NCBI RefSeq assembly: GCF_002197845.1
Contig: NZ_NIDE01000007.1
Coordinates: 62,001-126,000, forward strand
DNA from: Fimbriiglobus ruber
GTDB lineage: Bacteria; Planctomycetota; Planctomycetia; Gemmatales; Gemmataceae
Length of the DNA: 64,000 nt
Direction: 5' to 3'
Shown here: one piece after another, positions 20,580 through 28,802 of the stretch
How positions within the stretch are numbered: position 1 is the stretch's first letter
How the letters are laid out: the number at the start of each line of letters is the position of its first letter
Made by a program: the position numbers and the translations under genes
Notes under the pieces: model-generated
What the model saw: the letters and a program-made list of their open reading frames with translations, nothing else
Database searches by the model: none
Told to the model about the DNA's origin: nothing

Positions 20580-21311
20580 ATGTCGCTCGCCGCATCCGCC
20601 CGATTCCCGACCACCGCCTGGAGTTGCGTCCGGCAGGCCCAGGATCCGACCCACCCGCGGTACGTCGCGGCCGTTAACCAGCTAATCGCCACCTACTGGC
20701 GGCCCGTCTTCTACTACCTCCGGGCCAAGGGGCACCCCGCGCCGGACGCGGAAGACCTGACCCAGCAGTTCTTCACCCGGTTCCTCGCGAAAGGTTGGCT
20801 CGATCGGGTCGACCCGGGTCGCGGCCGATTTCGGGCGTTTCTCAAGACCCTCGTGGGCCGGTTCGCCATCACCCGAATCGAGCGAGCCCGGCGGCAGGAA
20901 CAGTTCGAGCGGCAGTTCGTCGCGGTCTCCAACCTCGTGCGCGACGAAGACCGAGACTACGAACCGGCGGCGGGCGAGTCGCCGGACGAGGCGTTCGACC
21001 GGCAGTGGCGGGCGGAGACGTTGGCCACGGTCCGGCGGAACCTGCAAACGCACTACGAGTCCGCGACCGACCCGGACGCCCGGCAGCGGTTCGCGATCTT
21101 TGCCGCCTACCACCTCGCCGACGCTGGGAAGGGGCAGCCGACGCGACCGGAGTTGGCCGAGCGATTCGGTGTGAGCCTGGAAGTGGTCGCGTACGCGTTG
21201 CGGGAAGTGAAAGCCCGGTACGAACGGCTCCTTCGGCAGGAGGTTCGCGATCAGGTCGGCTCGGAAGAAGAAATTGAAGCCGACCTTCGGGCGCTACTCG
21301 AGCCCGAGTGA
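20580..21311 (+). CDS. ECF RNA polymerase sigma factor, kinase-associated type
   Basis: This 243-residue protein starts at ATG 20580. Region 2 shows TTAWSCV, QLIATYWRPVFYYLRAKGHPAPDAEDLTQQFFTRFLAKGWL and GRGRFRAFLKTL, the block typical of planctomycete ECF factors encoded next to Ser/Thr kinases. Region 4 is the helix-turn-helix RPELAERFGVSLEVVAYALREVKARYERLL. It is transcribed away from the TPR kinase, with 182 bases between the two starts, so the two probably form a regulatory pair. No anti-sigma gene is adjacent. Confidence 0.85.
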   Translation: MSLAASARFPTTAWSCVRQAQDPTHPRYVAAVNQLIATYWRPVFYYLRAKGHPAPDAEDLTQQFFTRFLAKGWLDRVDPGRGRFRAFLKTLVGRFAITRIERARRQEQFERQFVAVSNLVRDEDRDYEPAAGESPDEAFDRQWRAETLATVRRNLQTHYESATDPDARQRFAIFAAYHLADAGKGQPTRPELAERFGVSLEVVAYALREVKARYERLLRQEVRDQVGSEEEIEADLRALLEPE

Positions 21312-21324
21312 TGGTTGCGGGGAG

Positions 21325-21528
21325 AGCATCCGCATCCGGACATCGACCCGCAAGTCGCTGGTGCGGTTCTTCTTCGTGGCCGTGGCCCTGATCCTGAGGA
21401 ACATCTGGGTGTGGTCGCACTTGATGATCCTCGCCGATCGCCCCGGACAGGCCGCGACCGCAGGTCTAGCCGCCTGTGATTCCTGGAATTCCTGGACTGG
21501 CTCACCCAACCGGTCCCACTCCCACTAA
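21325..21528 (+). pseudogene. C-terminal remnant of an IS4-type transposase
   Basis: The reading IRIRTSTRKSLVRFFFVAVALILRNIWVW resembles the C-terminal end of planctomycete DDE transposases, where R-I-x-T-S-T-R and ILRN-x-WVW are conserved. Nothing upstream belongs to it; the sigma gene ends 13 bases before. It is a fragment left by an old insertion. Confidence 0.55.
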
Positions 21529-21650
21529 CTCTCCCAGAAATCAGATGATACGATTGGGAATTACTGACTTTCGGCCAACTGATCCAGGACGGACCATAGC
21601 TGCTGAAGCCCGCGCTAACCGCAGCGACAGCTATTCCGCCTCGGTCGCGT

Positions 21651-22421
21651 TCACTCCTTTCCGAGTAGGAGGTCCACCACCCAGCACCCCCTCACGTGCG
21701 GTCCCGGCCCCCGGCAGTGGCTCAGTACCTGATCGTGACAACAGCCGGCGTCTTCGAGGGCGTCGGCCAGGATGGGCATTGCAGAGAAGTCGTGGCTGTC
21801 GTACATCTGCCGGGCGAGGGCAATGCCCGTCGACGTGAGCCACGCGGGATCGAAGATAACGGGGCGGAACGGGTTCCCGAAAATGTCGCGGGCCAGTATT
21901 GTTCGGTCGTCTGGGGTGCTCCATTGCGATGTCGTCTTGCCGAAAATATCTCGTAAAATCTCAACATCGCTGTCGGGAGAACAGAGTTCTTTAATTGGTC
22001 TGGGGAAACGCAATTTTGCAATTAGAGTCGTCACGAATTTGCCAAGCCGCTGCCCAATGGGCGGAGGAGATTCGGGAATTTCCAACACATCTGTTCGCTG
22101 CTCTGCAACAGTGTTAGAGACAAGGATCGAGTGGTAAAACCCGTCTGTTGGAGAATCCGATGAATGATACTTCAAAAAGTGTCCGATGATTTCATCTGTC
22201 CGTAGAAATGACGACCGGCGTTCATTTTCGTCGGCCTCTCCGTCCGCGAATCGCTCGGCCACGCTCACGATTTCAAAGAGTTCCGGCACGACGCTCAGTT
22301 TTATTCGTGGCCGACAATATCCGCATGCCAATAGCCTGCACTTTCGGTCGGACCCATAGTAACGAAGGAATTCGTAGATAGAGTCGGATTTCTTGCAGGT
22401 AAGCCATTCCCTTTCATTCAT
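21651..22421 (-). CDS. Gemmata-type 256-residue protein, function unknown
   Basis: Starts at ATG 22421 with GGGGAAG upstream. The N-terminus (REWLTCKKSDSIYEFLRYY...SDRKCRLLACGYCR) and C-terminus (DIFGNPFRPVIFDPAWLTSTGIALARQMYD, then PILADALEDAGC and HCRGPGPHVRGCWVVDLLLG) match a large paralogous family that I recognise from Gemmata genomes. The middle is diverged and less GC-rich. The family often sits near repeat-companion proteins; no biochemical role is known to me. It is divergent from the GmhB-like gene. Confidence 0.65.
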   Translation of the reverse strand: MNEREWLTCKKSDSIYEFLRYYGSDRKCRLLACGYCRPRIKLSVVPELFEIVSVAERFADGEADENERRSSFLRTDEIIGHFLKYHSSDSPTDGFYHSILVSNTVAEQRTDVLEIPESPPPIGQRLGKFVTTLIAKLRFPRPIKELCSPDSDVEILRDIFGKTTSQWSTPDDRTILARDIFGNPFRPVIFDPAWLTSTGIALARQMYDSHDFSAMPILADALEDAGCCHDQVLSHCRGPGPHVRGCWVVDLLLGKE

Positions 22422-22602
22422 TGGCTTCCCCTTGTGCGATGCGTGATCTGAGTCGCATCAACCATTCTGGGCGGCCGTTTACTCAGAAGCAACAGTGTCC
22501 GAATAAAGACAGTGAGCCGTCCTTCCTCGGTTGACTACAACCAACCGAAGCGAAGCAATCGGGTTCGTTTGCGGCTGTCGTCTCCTTCAAAGGTTTCCTC
22601 TC

Positions 22603-23199
22603 GTGCCCCCCACCGCCGTCTTCCTCGACCGTGATGGAACGATCATCGAAGACGTGAACTACCTCGCCCGGCCGGAACAGGTGCGGCTCATCCCCGGGGC
22701 GGCCGACGCGGTGCGGCGGCTCAACGCCCGCGGCGTGCCGGTCGTGGTCGTGACCAACCAGGCCGGCGTCGCGCGGGGGATGTTCCCGGAGGAGCGCGTC
22801 GGAGAAGTTCACGCACACTTGTCGAAGTTGCTGGCCGAACACGGGGCGATGATCAATGGCTACTACTACTGCCCGCACCACGCGACCGAGGGCGTCGGGG
22901 CGTACCGGATCGAGTGCGCGTGCCGGAAGCCGGCGCCGGGGATGCTGCTCGCCGCGGCGCGCGACTTAAACATCGACCTTACGCGGGCGTGGATGGTCGG
23001 CGACAAGGTAGACGACGCGCGAGCTGGGGCCGCGGCGGGGTGTCGGACCATTCTCGTGCGGACGGGGCACGGGAAGAATCTGCCCGAGACTCTGTCAGCC
23101 GCGGAGTGGCGGCTCGCCGCGGTGGTACCTGATCTGGCGGCAGCGGTCGATCTCATTCTCGCGGCCGGCGATTCCCCGTCAGTTACTTCCGTTTCTTGA
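22603..23199 (+). CDS. gmhB: D-glycero-D-manno-heptose 1,7-bisphosphate phosphatase family (HAD)
   Basis: The chosen start is GTG 22603, with AAAGG about ten bases before; a TTG-initiated extension to 22531 adds residues unlike the family. HAD motif I is FLDRDGT, motif II VVVTNQAG, motif III KPAPGM and motif IV GDKVDD. The zinc loop characteristic of GmhB is visible as C-P-H-H ... C-A-C-R-K-P. The enzyme removes the 1-phosphate in ADP-heptose synthesis for lipopolysaccharide, or acts in a related GDP-heptose route. Related HAD phosphatases share the fold, so the substrate is inferred. Its 3' end overlaps the convergent permease gene by 17 bases. Confidence 0.8.
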   Translation: MPPTAVFLDRDGTIIEDVNYLARPEQVRLIPGAADAVRRLNARGVPVVVVTNQAGVARGMFPEERVGEVHAHLSKLLAEHGAMINGYYYCPHHATEGVGAYRIECACRKPAPGMLLAAARDLNIDLTRAWMVGDKVDDARAGAAAGCRTILVRTGHGKNLPETLSAAEWRLAAVVPDLAAAVDLILAAGDSPSVTSVS

Positions 23200-24520
23200 T
23201 CCGGTCGACCAGCACCGCGCCGACGATGATCGCCCCGAGAACGACGCTTTGGGTGTCGCTCTCGACGTTCATCATGTTCATCCCGTTCTGAATCACCGCA
23301 ATCACGAACGCCCCGATCAGCGTGTCGACGACTTTGCCCGCGCCGCCGGAAAGACTCGTGCCGCCGAGGACGACGGCGGCGATCGCGTACAACTCGTAGC
23401 CTTCGCCGTAGGTCGGCGAGCCGCTCTTGAGGCGGGAGGCCAGGATTACGCCGCCCAACCCCGCCAGCGCGCCGCTGATCGCGTACACGAGGACGGTCAC
23501 GCCCGCCACGCGGACGCCCGCGAGTCGGGCCGCCTCCGGGTTGCCGCCGACGGCGTAGACGTACCGGCCGAAGGTGGTCCGCGTCATCACCACGTACATG
23601 ACGACATATAGTGCGGCCATCAGCACGACCGCGTTCGGGATGCCGGCGAGGTCCGCACCGATGCCGAGGCGGACGAACGAATCGGGCACCTGGTAGATCG
23701 ACTGCCGCTCGGACAGGATCGACGCGACACCGCGGGCCATGAGCATGGTCCCGAGCGTCATGATGAAGGGGGGCACGGAGAACTGCGTGATGATAAAGCC
23801 CGTCATCGTCCCGACGATGCCGCAGAGCGCGACGGCCGCCAGGCAACTCGCGATCATGCCGGGAGCGGCCGCCTGTTCGGCGCCGGCGTATTTGCGGATC
23901 AGGAAGGTGGCTGTTACCGCGGAGAGTGCGATCAGGCTGCCCACGGAGAGGTCGATGCCGGCCGTGATGATGACCAGCGTCATGCCCGCGGCGATGATCG
24001 CGAAGACGGCGATCTGGTTGGCGATGTTGAACAGGTTCGCGGACTTCAGGAAGTTCGGCCACCGGTAGCTCGGCAATGTTTCCAGCTTCGGCGCCCCGAT
24101 ACCGGGCACCTTCTCACCCAGGTTGTCCCACAAGAGCCAGTGACTCGCGGCCCGGTTGGTGGCGATCACGTCCGGCTTGGCTCCCTCGCCCGCCGCTTTG
24201 CGCAGGGCCGTCCGCACCTCGTGCGGTTGCCCGACCGTCTTCACCACGACGGTCGCGCCGGCTTTCCGCAGGTCGGCGTCGAGCGCGTCCGCGAACGCCG
24301 CGTCGTCCCGCCCGGTCCCGGCGACGACAGCCACCTTGACGCCGGCACCGTAGCCCCGCACCACGCGCCCGGCCAGCTCCTCGCCGCCGGCCGGTCCGTC
24401 GACGTACTGCTCGGCCACCGTCGCCGCACTGAAGAAGGCGCACAGCGCGGCGAGGACCAGCAGGATGCTGTACTCGGAAGCCCACTTTCCTATCCGCGCC
24501 CGCCCGGTCGTACCGCTCAT
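23183..24520 (-). CDS. Ribose-type ABC importer permease with an inserted extracytoplasmic domain
   Basis: The protein has 445 residues against roughly 320 for a typical RbsC. The first membrane segment (YSILLVLAALCAFFSAAT) is followed by about 115 inserted residues and then by the normal RbsC core: AIIAAGMTLVIITAGIDLSVGSLIALS, MTLGTMLMARGVA, TFGRYVYAVGGNPEAARLAGV and LGGTSLSGG. The insert contains VKVAVVAGTGRDDAAFADALDADLRKAGATVVV, which reads like one alpha/beta unit of a periplasmic binding-protein fold. It would face outside. Four bases separate it from the ATPase gene; the three importer genes form one operon. Confidence 0.85.
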   Translation of the reverse strand: MSGTTGRARIGKWASEYSILLVLAALCAFFSAATVAEQYVDGPAGGEELAGRVVRGYGAGVKVAVVAGTGRDDAAFADALDADLRKAGATVVVKTVGQPHEVRTALRKAAGEGAKPDVIATNRAASHWLLWDNLGEKVPGIGAPKLETLPSYRWPNFLKSANLFNIANQIAVFAIIAAGMTLVIITAGIDLSVGSLIALSAVTATFLIRKYAGAEQAAAPGMIASCLAAVALCGIVGTMTGFIITQFSVPPFIMTLGTMLMARGVASILSERQSIYQVPDSFVRLGIGADLAGIPNAVVLMAALYVVMYVVMTRTTFGRYVYAVGGNPEAARLAGVRVAGVTVLVYAISGALAGLGGVILASRLKSGSPTYGEGYELYAIAAVVLGGTSLSGGAGKVVDTLIGAFVIAVIQNGMNMMNVESDTQSVVLGAIIVGAVLVDRIKKRK

Positions 24521-24524
24521 CGGA

Positions 24525-26018
24525 TCATCCCACCGCTAATTCGAGAAGCTGTTCCTGCGTGGCCATTGCCACGTCCGTGATTTCGCCGGTCACGCGGCCC
24601 TCGTGCATGACGAGGACGCGGTCGCAGAGGCCGAGGATCTCGGGCAGTTCGGAGCTAATCATCAGCACCGCCTTGCCCCGGCCCGCCAGGTCGTTGATGA
24701 GTTGGTAAATCTCGTACTTCGCGCCCACGTCGATGCCGCGGGTCGGCTCGTCGAAGATGACGACTTCGCAGTCCCGTTGGAGCCACTTGGCGAGGACGAC
24801 CTTTTGCTGGTTGCCGCCGGACAGCGTCCCGGCCGGCTGGGTCGCCCGCGTGACGTTGATCCGGACCGCCTCGGCCGCCTTGCGGAACGCCTCGTGTTCG
24901 CGCCGGCGGTTCACGAAGCCGAACGTGGACCAGAGGCCGAGGTTCGGCAGCGCGAAGTTGTCGCGGATCGAGTGGGCGAGGATGAGCCCCTGGCCCTTGC
25001 GGTCTTCCGTGAGCAGGGCGATCCCGGCCCGGATGGCGTCCCGCGGGGCGGAGATCGACAGCGGCTTGCCGTCGAGTTCGATCGTGCCGGCGTCCCGGCG
25101 GTCGGCGCCAAAGATGAGCCGGGCGGTTTCGGTCCGGCCGGCGCCGATCAGGCCCGTCAGTCCCAGAACCTCGCCCCGGCGGACCTCGAACGACACGTCG
25201 CGAACCGCATCGCCGCGGCTCAGGCCGCGGACGATCAGACGCGGGGGGCCGACGTTCGGCGTGCGCTTCGGAAACTCCTGATCGAGCTTGCGGCCGACCA
25301 TCATCTCGATCAACTCGGGCCGGCTCACGTCTCGCGTTGGTTTGGTGGCGACGTGGCCGCCGTCGCGGAGGACCATGACGCGGTCGGCGATGGCGAAGAT
25401 CTCGTCGAGCCGGTGGCCGATGTAAATGATGCCGATGCCTTGCTGCTGAAGTTCGCGGATGACGGTGAAGAGATGATCGGCTTCCGTCCGCGTGAGGGCC
25501 GCGGTCGGCTCGTCCATGACCAGGATTCGCGCGTCGAGGGCCAGCGCCTTGGCGATTTCCACGACCTGCTGCTGGGCGATGGTCAAATCGCGGCAGGGGG
25601 TGGCAGGGTCGATGTCCACGCCGAGCCGGCGAAACAGCCCGGCCGCCCGGCGGTGCTCGTCGCCCTTGTTCAGCCACCCGACCCGGCTCGGCTCGCGGCC
25701 CAGGAAGATGTTGTCCGCCGCGGAGAGCGCGGGCACGAGACTGAATTCCTGGTAAATCACCGCGACGCCGGCGTTCCGAGCGGTGACCGGGTCGCCGAGG
25801 GCGACGTCTTGGCCGCCGATGCAGACCCGGCCGGCGTCCGGGACGATCGCCCCGGCGAGGACTTTGATGAGGGTACTCTTACCCGCCCCGTTCTCGCCCA
25901 TGACGGCCAGCACTTCGCCCGGGAACAGGTCGAGGGAGACGCCTCGGAGCGCGCGGACGGCCGGGTACGATTTCTCGACCCCGTGCATTTCAAGGAGCGG
26001 TTGGGCGGGTGCGGTCAT
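24525..26018 (-). CDS. Ribose-type ABC importer ATPase with two nucleotide-binding domains
   Basis: About 497 residues from ATG 26018, which begins MTAPAQPLLEMHGVEKSYPAV; the 36 codons upstream fall in A/T-rich repeat DNA and look non-coding. Domain 1 has GENGAGKST, a QQQVVEIAKAL signature region and ILVMDEPTAAL. Domain 2 has the degenerate Walker A GLIGAGRTE usual in RbsA/MglA, LSGGNQQKVVLAKWL and VVIFDEPTRGIDVGAK. It powers sugar import with the adjacent permease. The sugar cannot be deduced. No clear ribosome site precedes the start. Confidence 0.88.
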   Translation of the reverse strand: MTAPAQPLLEMHGVEKSYPAVRALRGVSLDLFPGEVLAVMGENGAGKSTLIKVLAGAIVPDAGRVCIGGQDVALGDPVTARNAGVAVIYQEFSLVPALSAADNIFLGREPSRVGWLNKGDEHRRAAGLFRRLGVDIDPATPCRDLTIAQQQVVEIAKALALDARILVMDEPTAALTRTEADHLFTVIRELQQQGIGIIYIGHRLDEIFAIADRVMVLRDGGHVATKPTRDVSRPELIEMMVGRKLDQEFPKRTPNVGPPRLIVRGLSRGDAVRDVSFEVRRGEVLGLTGLIGAGRTETARLIFGADRRDAGTIELDGKPLSISAPRDAIRAGIALLTEDRKGQGLILAHSIRDNFALPNLGLWSTFGFVNRRREHEAFRKAAEAVRINVTRATQPAGTLSGGNQQKVVLAKWLQRDCEVVIFDEPTRGIDVGAKYEIYQLINDLAGRGKAVLMISSELPEILGLCDRVLVMHEGRVTGEITDVAMATQEQLLELAVG

Positions 26019-26050
26019 AGGAGAAAAGAACCCGAGAAAACAACAACACC

Positions 26051-26207
26051 AATTGCCACAAAAAGGCACAAAAAAGCACGAAAATGAAAATTGCAGCAAA
26101 ATCCGTATCTGAGTGGCCGTTGCCACAATTCATGGTGGTAAAATCGCCTTCCGTTCATTTCTTTCTTGGCTGTTCATTTTTGTGCTTTTTGTGCCTTTTT
26201 TGGCAAT
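26051..26207. repeat. A/T-rich imperfect inverted repeat inside the importer operon
   Basis: AATTGCCACAAAAAGGCACA... at 26051-26088 is repeated inverted at 26172-26207 with few mismatches and an 83-nt loop. It lies between the binding-protein and ATPase genes. It could form a long mRNA stem that separates their expression levels, or be a mobile intergenic repeat. Confidence 0.7.
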
Positions 26208-26214
26208 TCTTCTC

Positions 26215-27168
26215 TTACGGTTTGAGTCCGTCGCGTTCGCCATCGGCCTTGCGGTACAGGGCCGTCGGGATGAGGACTTCCGGGGCGACCTCTTCGCCGT
26301 CGAAGTATTTCGCGATGACGGTCGCGGCCGTTCGGCCGATCTTGTCCGGGTACTGGATCGGGTCGGCGTAGATCTTCCCGGCGGCGATGGCCCGCTTCCC
26401 TTCGGGCTGGCCGTCGAAGCCGATGAGCTTGATGCGCTCGGCCTTGCCGGCTTTCTCCAGTGCCGCCCGCGCGCCCAAAGCCGCGGGGTCGTTGATGGCG
26501 AAGATCGCGGCCAGGTCGGCGTGGGCTTGCAGCATGTCCTCGGCCGACTTGTACCCCTGGTCCTTGGCTCCCCCACAGGGTAATTCCGAGACGATCTCGA
26601 TTTTGGCCGCGCCCGGCTTCTGGTTGTTCGCGTCGATGACTTCCTTGAACCCCTTCACGCGGAGGATGCAGGATTCCACGGCTTTTAGATCCAGCACCCC
26701 GACCTTCCCGCCGCGGCCGCCGAGGGCTTCGATCATCGCCTCGCCGGCTTGCTTGCCCCCAGCGTAGTTGTCGGTCGCGATGTGCGTGACCACCTTCGCG
26801 TCCGGAGCCAGGACGGCGATGTCGACCGTGAAAACGGGAATACCGGCCGCGTTCGCCGCGCGGATGGCCGGGCCGATGGATTTGGAGTCGCAGGGGCTGA
26901 GGACGATCGCGTCCACGTTGCGGGCAACGAAGTCGTTGAGTTGCTTGTCTTGCCGGGCGACGTCGTTCTCGCCGCTTACGACGATCACGTCGAATCCGTG
27001 TTTGACCGCCTCTTCCCGAAGGTTATCCGCGATCTCCATAAAGAAGGGGTTCGTCTGGCTCAGAACGGACAGGCCGATGGTTCGCTTCACTGGGCTCGGC
27101 GACGACGGAATACACCCCGCGGCGGCGAACCCGGCGGCGAGGATCGCAAAAAGACGAAGGTACTTCAT
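26215..27168 (-). CDS. Periplasmic sugar-binding lipoprotein of ribose-type ABC importer
   Basis: Starts at ATG 27168, giving a lipoprotein signal (KYLRLFAILAAGFAAAGC). The body is a type I periplasmic binding protein (Peripla_BP_4): IGLSVLSQTNPFFMEIADNLREEA, DVIVVSGENDVARQ, VDAIVLSPCDS, IPVFTVDI, IATDNYAGGKQAGEAMI and AIFAINDPAALGA. It should capture a monosaccharide or related ligand and deliver it to the permease and ATPase encoded next on the strand. As first gene of the operon its promoter should lie upstream of 27168, where IS elements now begin at 27271. Confidence 0.88.
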   Translation of the reverse strand: MKYLRLFAILAAGFAAAGCIPSSPSPVKRTIGLSVLSQTNPFFMEIADNLREEAVKHGFDVIVVSGENDVARQDKQLNDFVARNVDAIVLSPCDSKSIGPAIRAANAAGIPVFTVDIAVLAPDAKVVTHIATDNYAGGKQAGEAMIEALGGRGGKVGVLDLKAVESCILRVKGFKEVIDANNQKPGAAKIEIVSELPCGGAKDQGYKSAEDMLQAHADLAAIFAINDPAALGARAALEKAGKAERIKLIGFDGQPEGKRAIAAGKIYADPIQYPDKIGRTAATVIAKYFDGEEVAPEVLIPTALYRKADGERDGLKP

Positions 27169-27270
27169 AACCGTCCGCGCGGGGAGGACACACGGCGAGT
27201 CAGCAAGGTGACGCATCTTCGCACACTTTTCCCGCCGCGCCCAACGCCAAGTTTAGAGATCCCCAATCTC

Positions 27271-28793
27271 GGGTGGGCAGCTCAAAAGGGGGCGGATTTT
27301 TTGATACTCTAACGGTGGCATTTTGGTGAGGCTGAAAATCCCCTTCCGACCCTGAGCTTCGTCATGGACACACTCACTCTGACCCCGGAACAAGAGCAAC
27401 GAGCCGACGAACTCTACCAGCGGTTCCAGGAACTCTTCCGTGATGAGGCGAAGCGGGTCGCCCGTCTGTTCGCCAGTAAGTCCGACGACCAACTTCTCGG
27501 CCAGACGGAGTTTGAACTCCGGGATCGGGTTCACGAACTGGCCGCCCGGAGTCTGCAGACCGCTCTCGACGAGCGGAAAAAAGGGGGTACCAGGGGTCAA
27601 CCATGACGTGCCCGCACTGCCACGAATCGGCCCGGTGCAAGGGATTCCAGTCCCGTCAATTGGTCAGCCTGTTCGGTCCGCTCGAGTACGCCCGGCACTA
27701 CGACTTGTGCCGGCACTGTCACCACGGCACGTCGCCCCTGGACGGGATACTGGGATTACGGGCTCACGATCTGACCCCGGCCGCCGACGACGTGGTTTGC
27801 CTGTCCGGTCTGGAGGACAGTTTCGCCACCGGGGCCGAAACGCTACTTCGGCGGTTGGCCGGTCTGCGGGTGAGTGAGTCGACGGTTCAGCGGGCGACCG
27901 AGGCCGCCGGCGAGCGGTTGGCCGAAGCCCAACATGCGGGCCAGACGTTCGGCCCGTCGACCCCGTGGGCGTGGCACAAGGATGCCGACGGGAAGACGGT
28001 GGGTTACGTGTCGGTCGACGCCACGGGCGTCGGGCAACAAGGTCCCCGCGGGGCCAAAGCCGAAGGGCGAATGGCGTACATCGGGATGATTGACAACCCG
28101 GTCCCCGAGGAACGCCCGCGGTGGGCGAATCCGACGGCGGCCAAGCGGCCGGACTGGAAGGCCCGGTACGTGTCCCAGGTGCGATCGCTCGCGGAGTTAG
28201 CCGAGCCGTTGCGGCGGCACGCGTCCCACGTGGATCTGGACGGGGCCGACCGGTGGGTTGCGTTGTCGGACGGGGGGACCGGGTTGGAGGACTTCCTGCG
28301 GGGGAATTTCCCCCGCGTCGAAGCCGTCATCCTGGACTTCTACCACGTGGCCGAATACGTCGCCAAACTGTCCCGGGTCCTGCATCCGGGGGACGCGGAT
28401 GCGGACACGCATTGGCGGGAGGCGACGTGCGAGGAACTCAAGACGTCGGGCGGCCGGGTCGTACTCGACACGCTCCGGTCGTTGGACGTCACCGGTCGCG
28501 GGGGAGCGGAGAGTGTTCGCGCGGAGGTCATGACGTACTTCACGAATCAGGCGCATCGGATGGATTACCCGCACGACTTGGCCAAGGGCTGGCAGATTGG
28601 CAGTGGTCCTGTCGAGAGCGCGTGCAAGACGGTGATCGGGGAGCGGATGAAGGGCGGGGGAATGCGCTGGGGCGAAGATGGGGCCGATGCCATGAGTCAC
28701 TTGCGGGCGCTGTTTTGTAGCTCGGATAACCAGTGGGCGGCGTTTTGGTCCAAGAATTAGACCAGCTTCTGCCCCCTTACGTGACGCTCACCC
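27271..28793 (+). mobile_element. ISKra4-family element 1, 1523 bp, 9-bp target duplication
   Basis: Imperfect terminal inverted repeats start GGGTGGGC (27271) and, reversed, GGGTGAGC (ending 28793), and both reach a shared AAGGGGGC block. CCCAATCTC flanks both ends (27262-27270 and 28794-28802). The element inserted immediately beside the left end of a second ISKra4 (28803). It sits about 100 bases upstream of the importer operon start. Confidence 0.88.
27364..28760 (+). CDS. ISKra4-family transposase, two frames joined by -1 shift
   Basis: The first frame (27364-27606, 80 residues) is a helical leader with GQTEFELRDRVHELA. The second (27603-28760) has the zinc finger CPHCHESARCKGF...CRHCHHGT, then WAWHKDADGKTVGYVSVDATGVGQQGP and ILDFYHVAEYVAKL, and GSGPVESACKTVIGERMKGGGMRW, all ISKra4 hallmarks. 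The frames overlap by four bases; a slip in the A6G5 run at 27577-27587 yields the expected GYQGS...CPHC continuation. The DDE region appears complete, so the element may be active. Confidence 0.85.
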
Positions 28794-28802
28794 CCCAATC
28801 TC

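Noticed and set aside
24603-26087. 494-codon plus-strand frame opposite the importer ATPase
   Set aside because: It mirrors the ATPase codons and has no recognisable fold; the minus strand has all ABC motifs.
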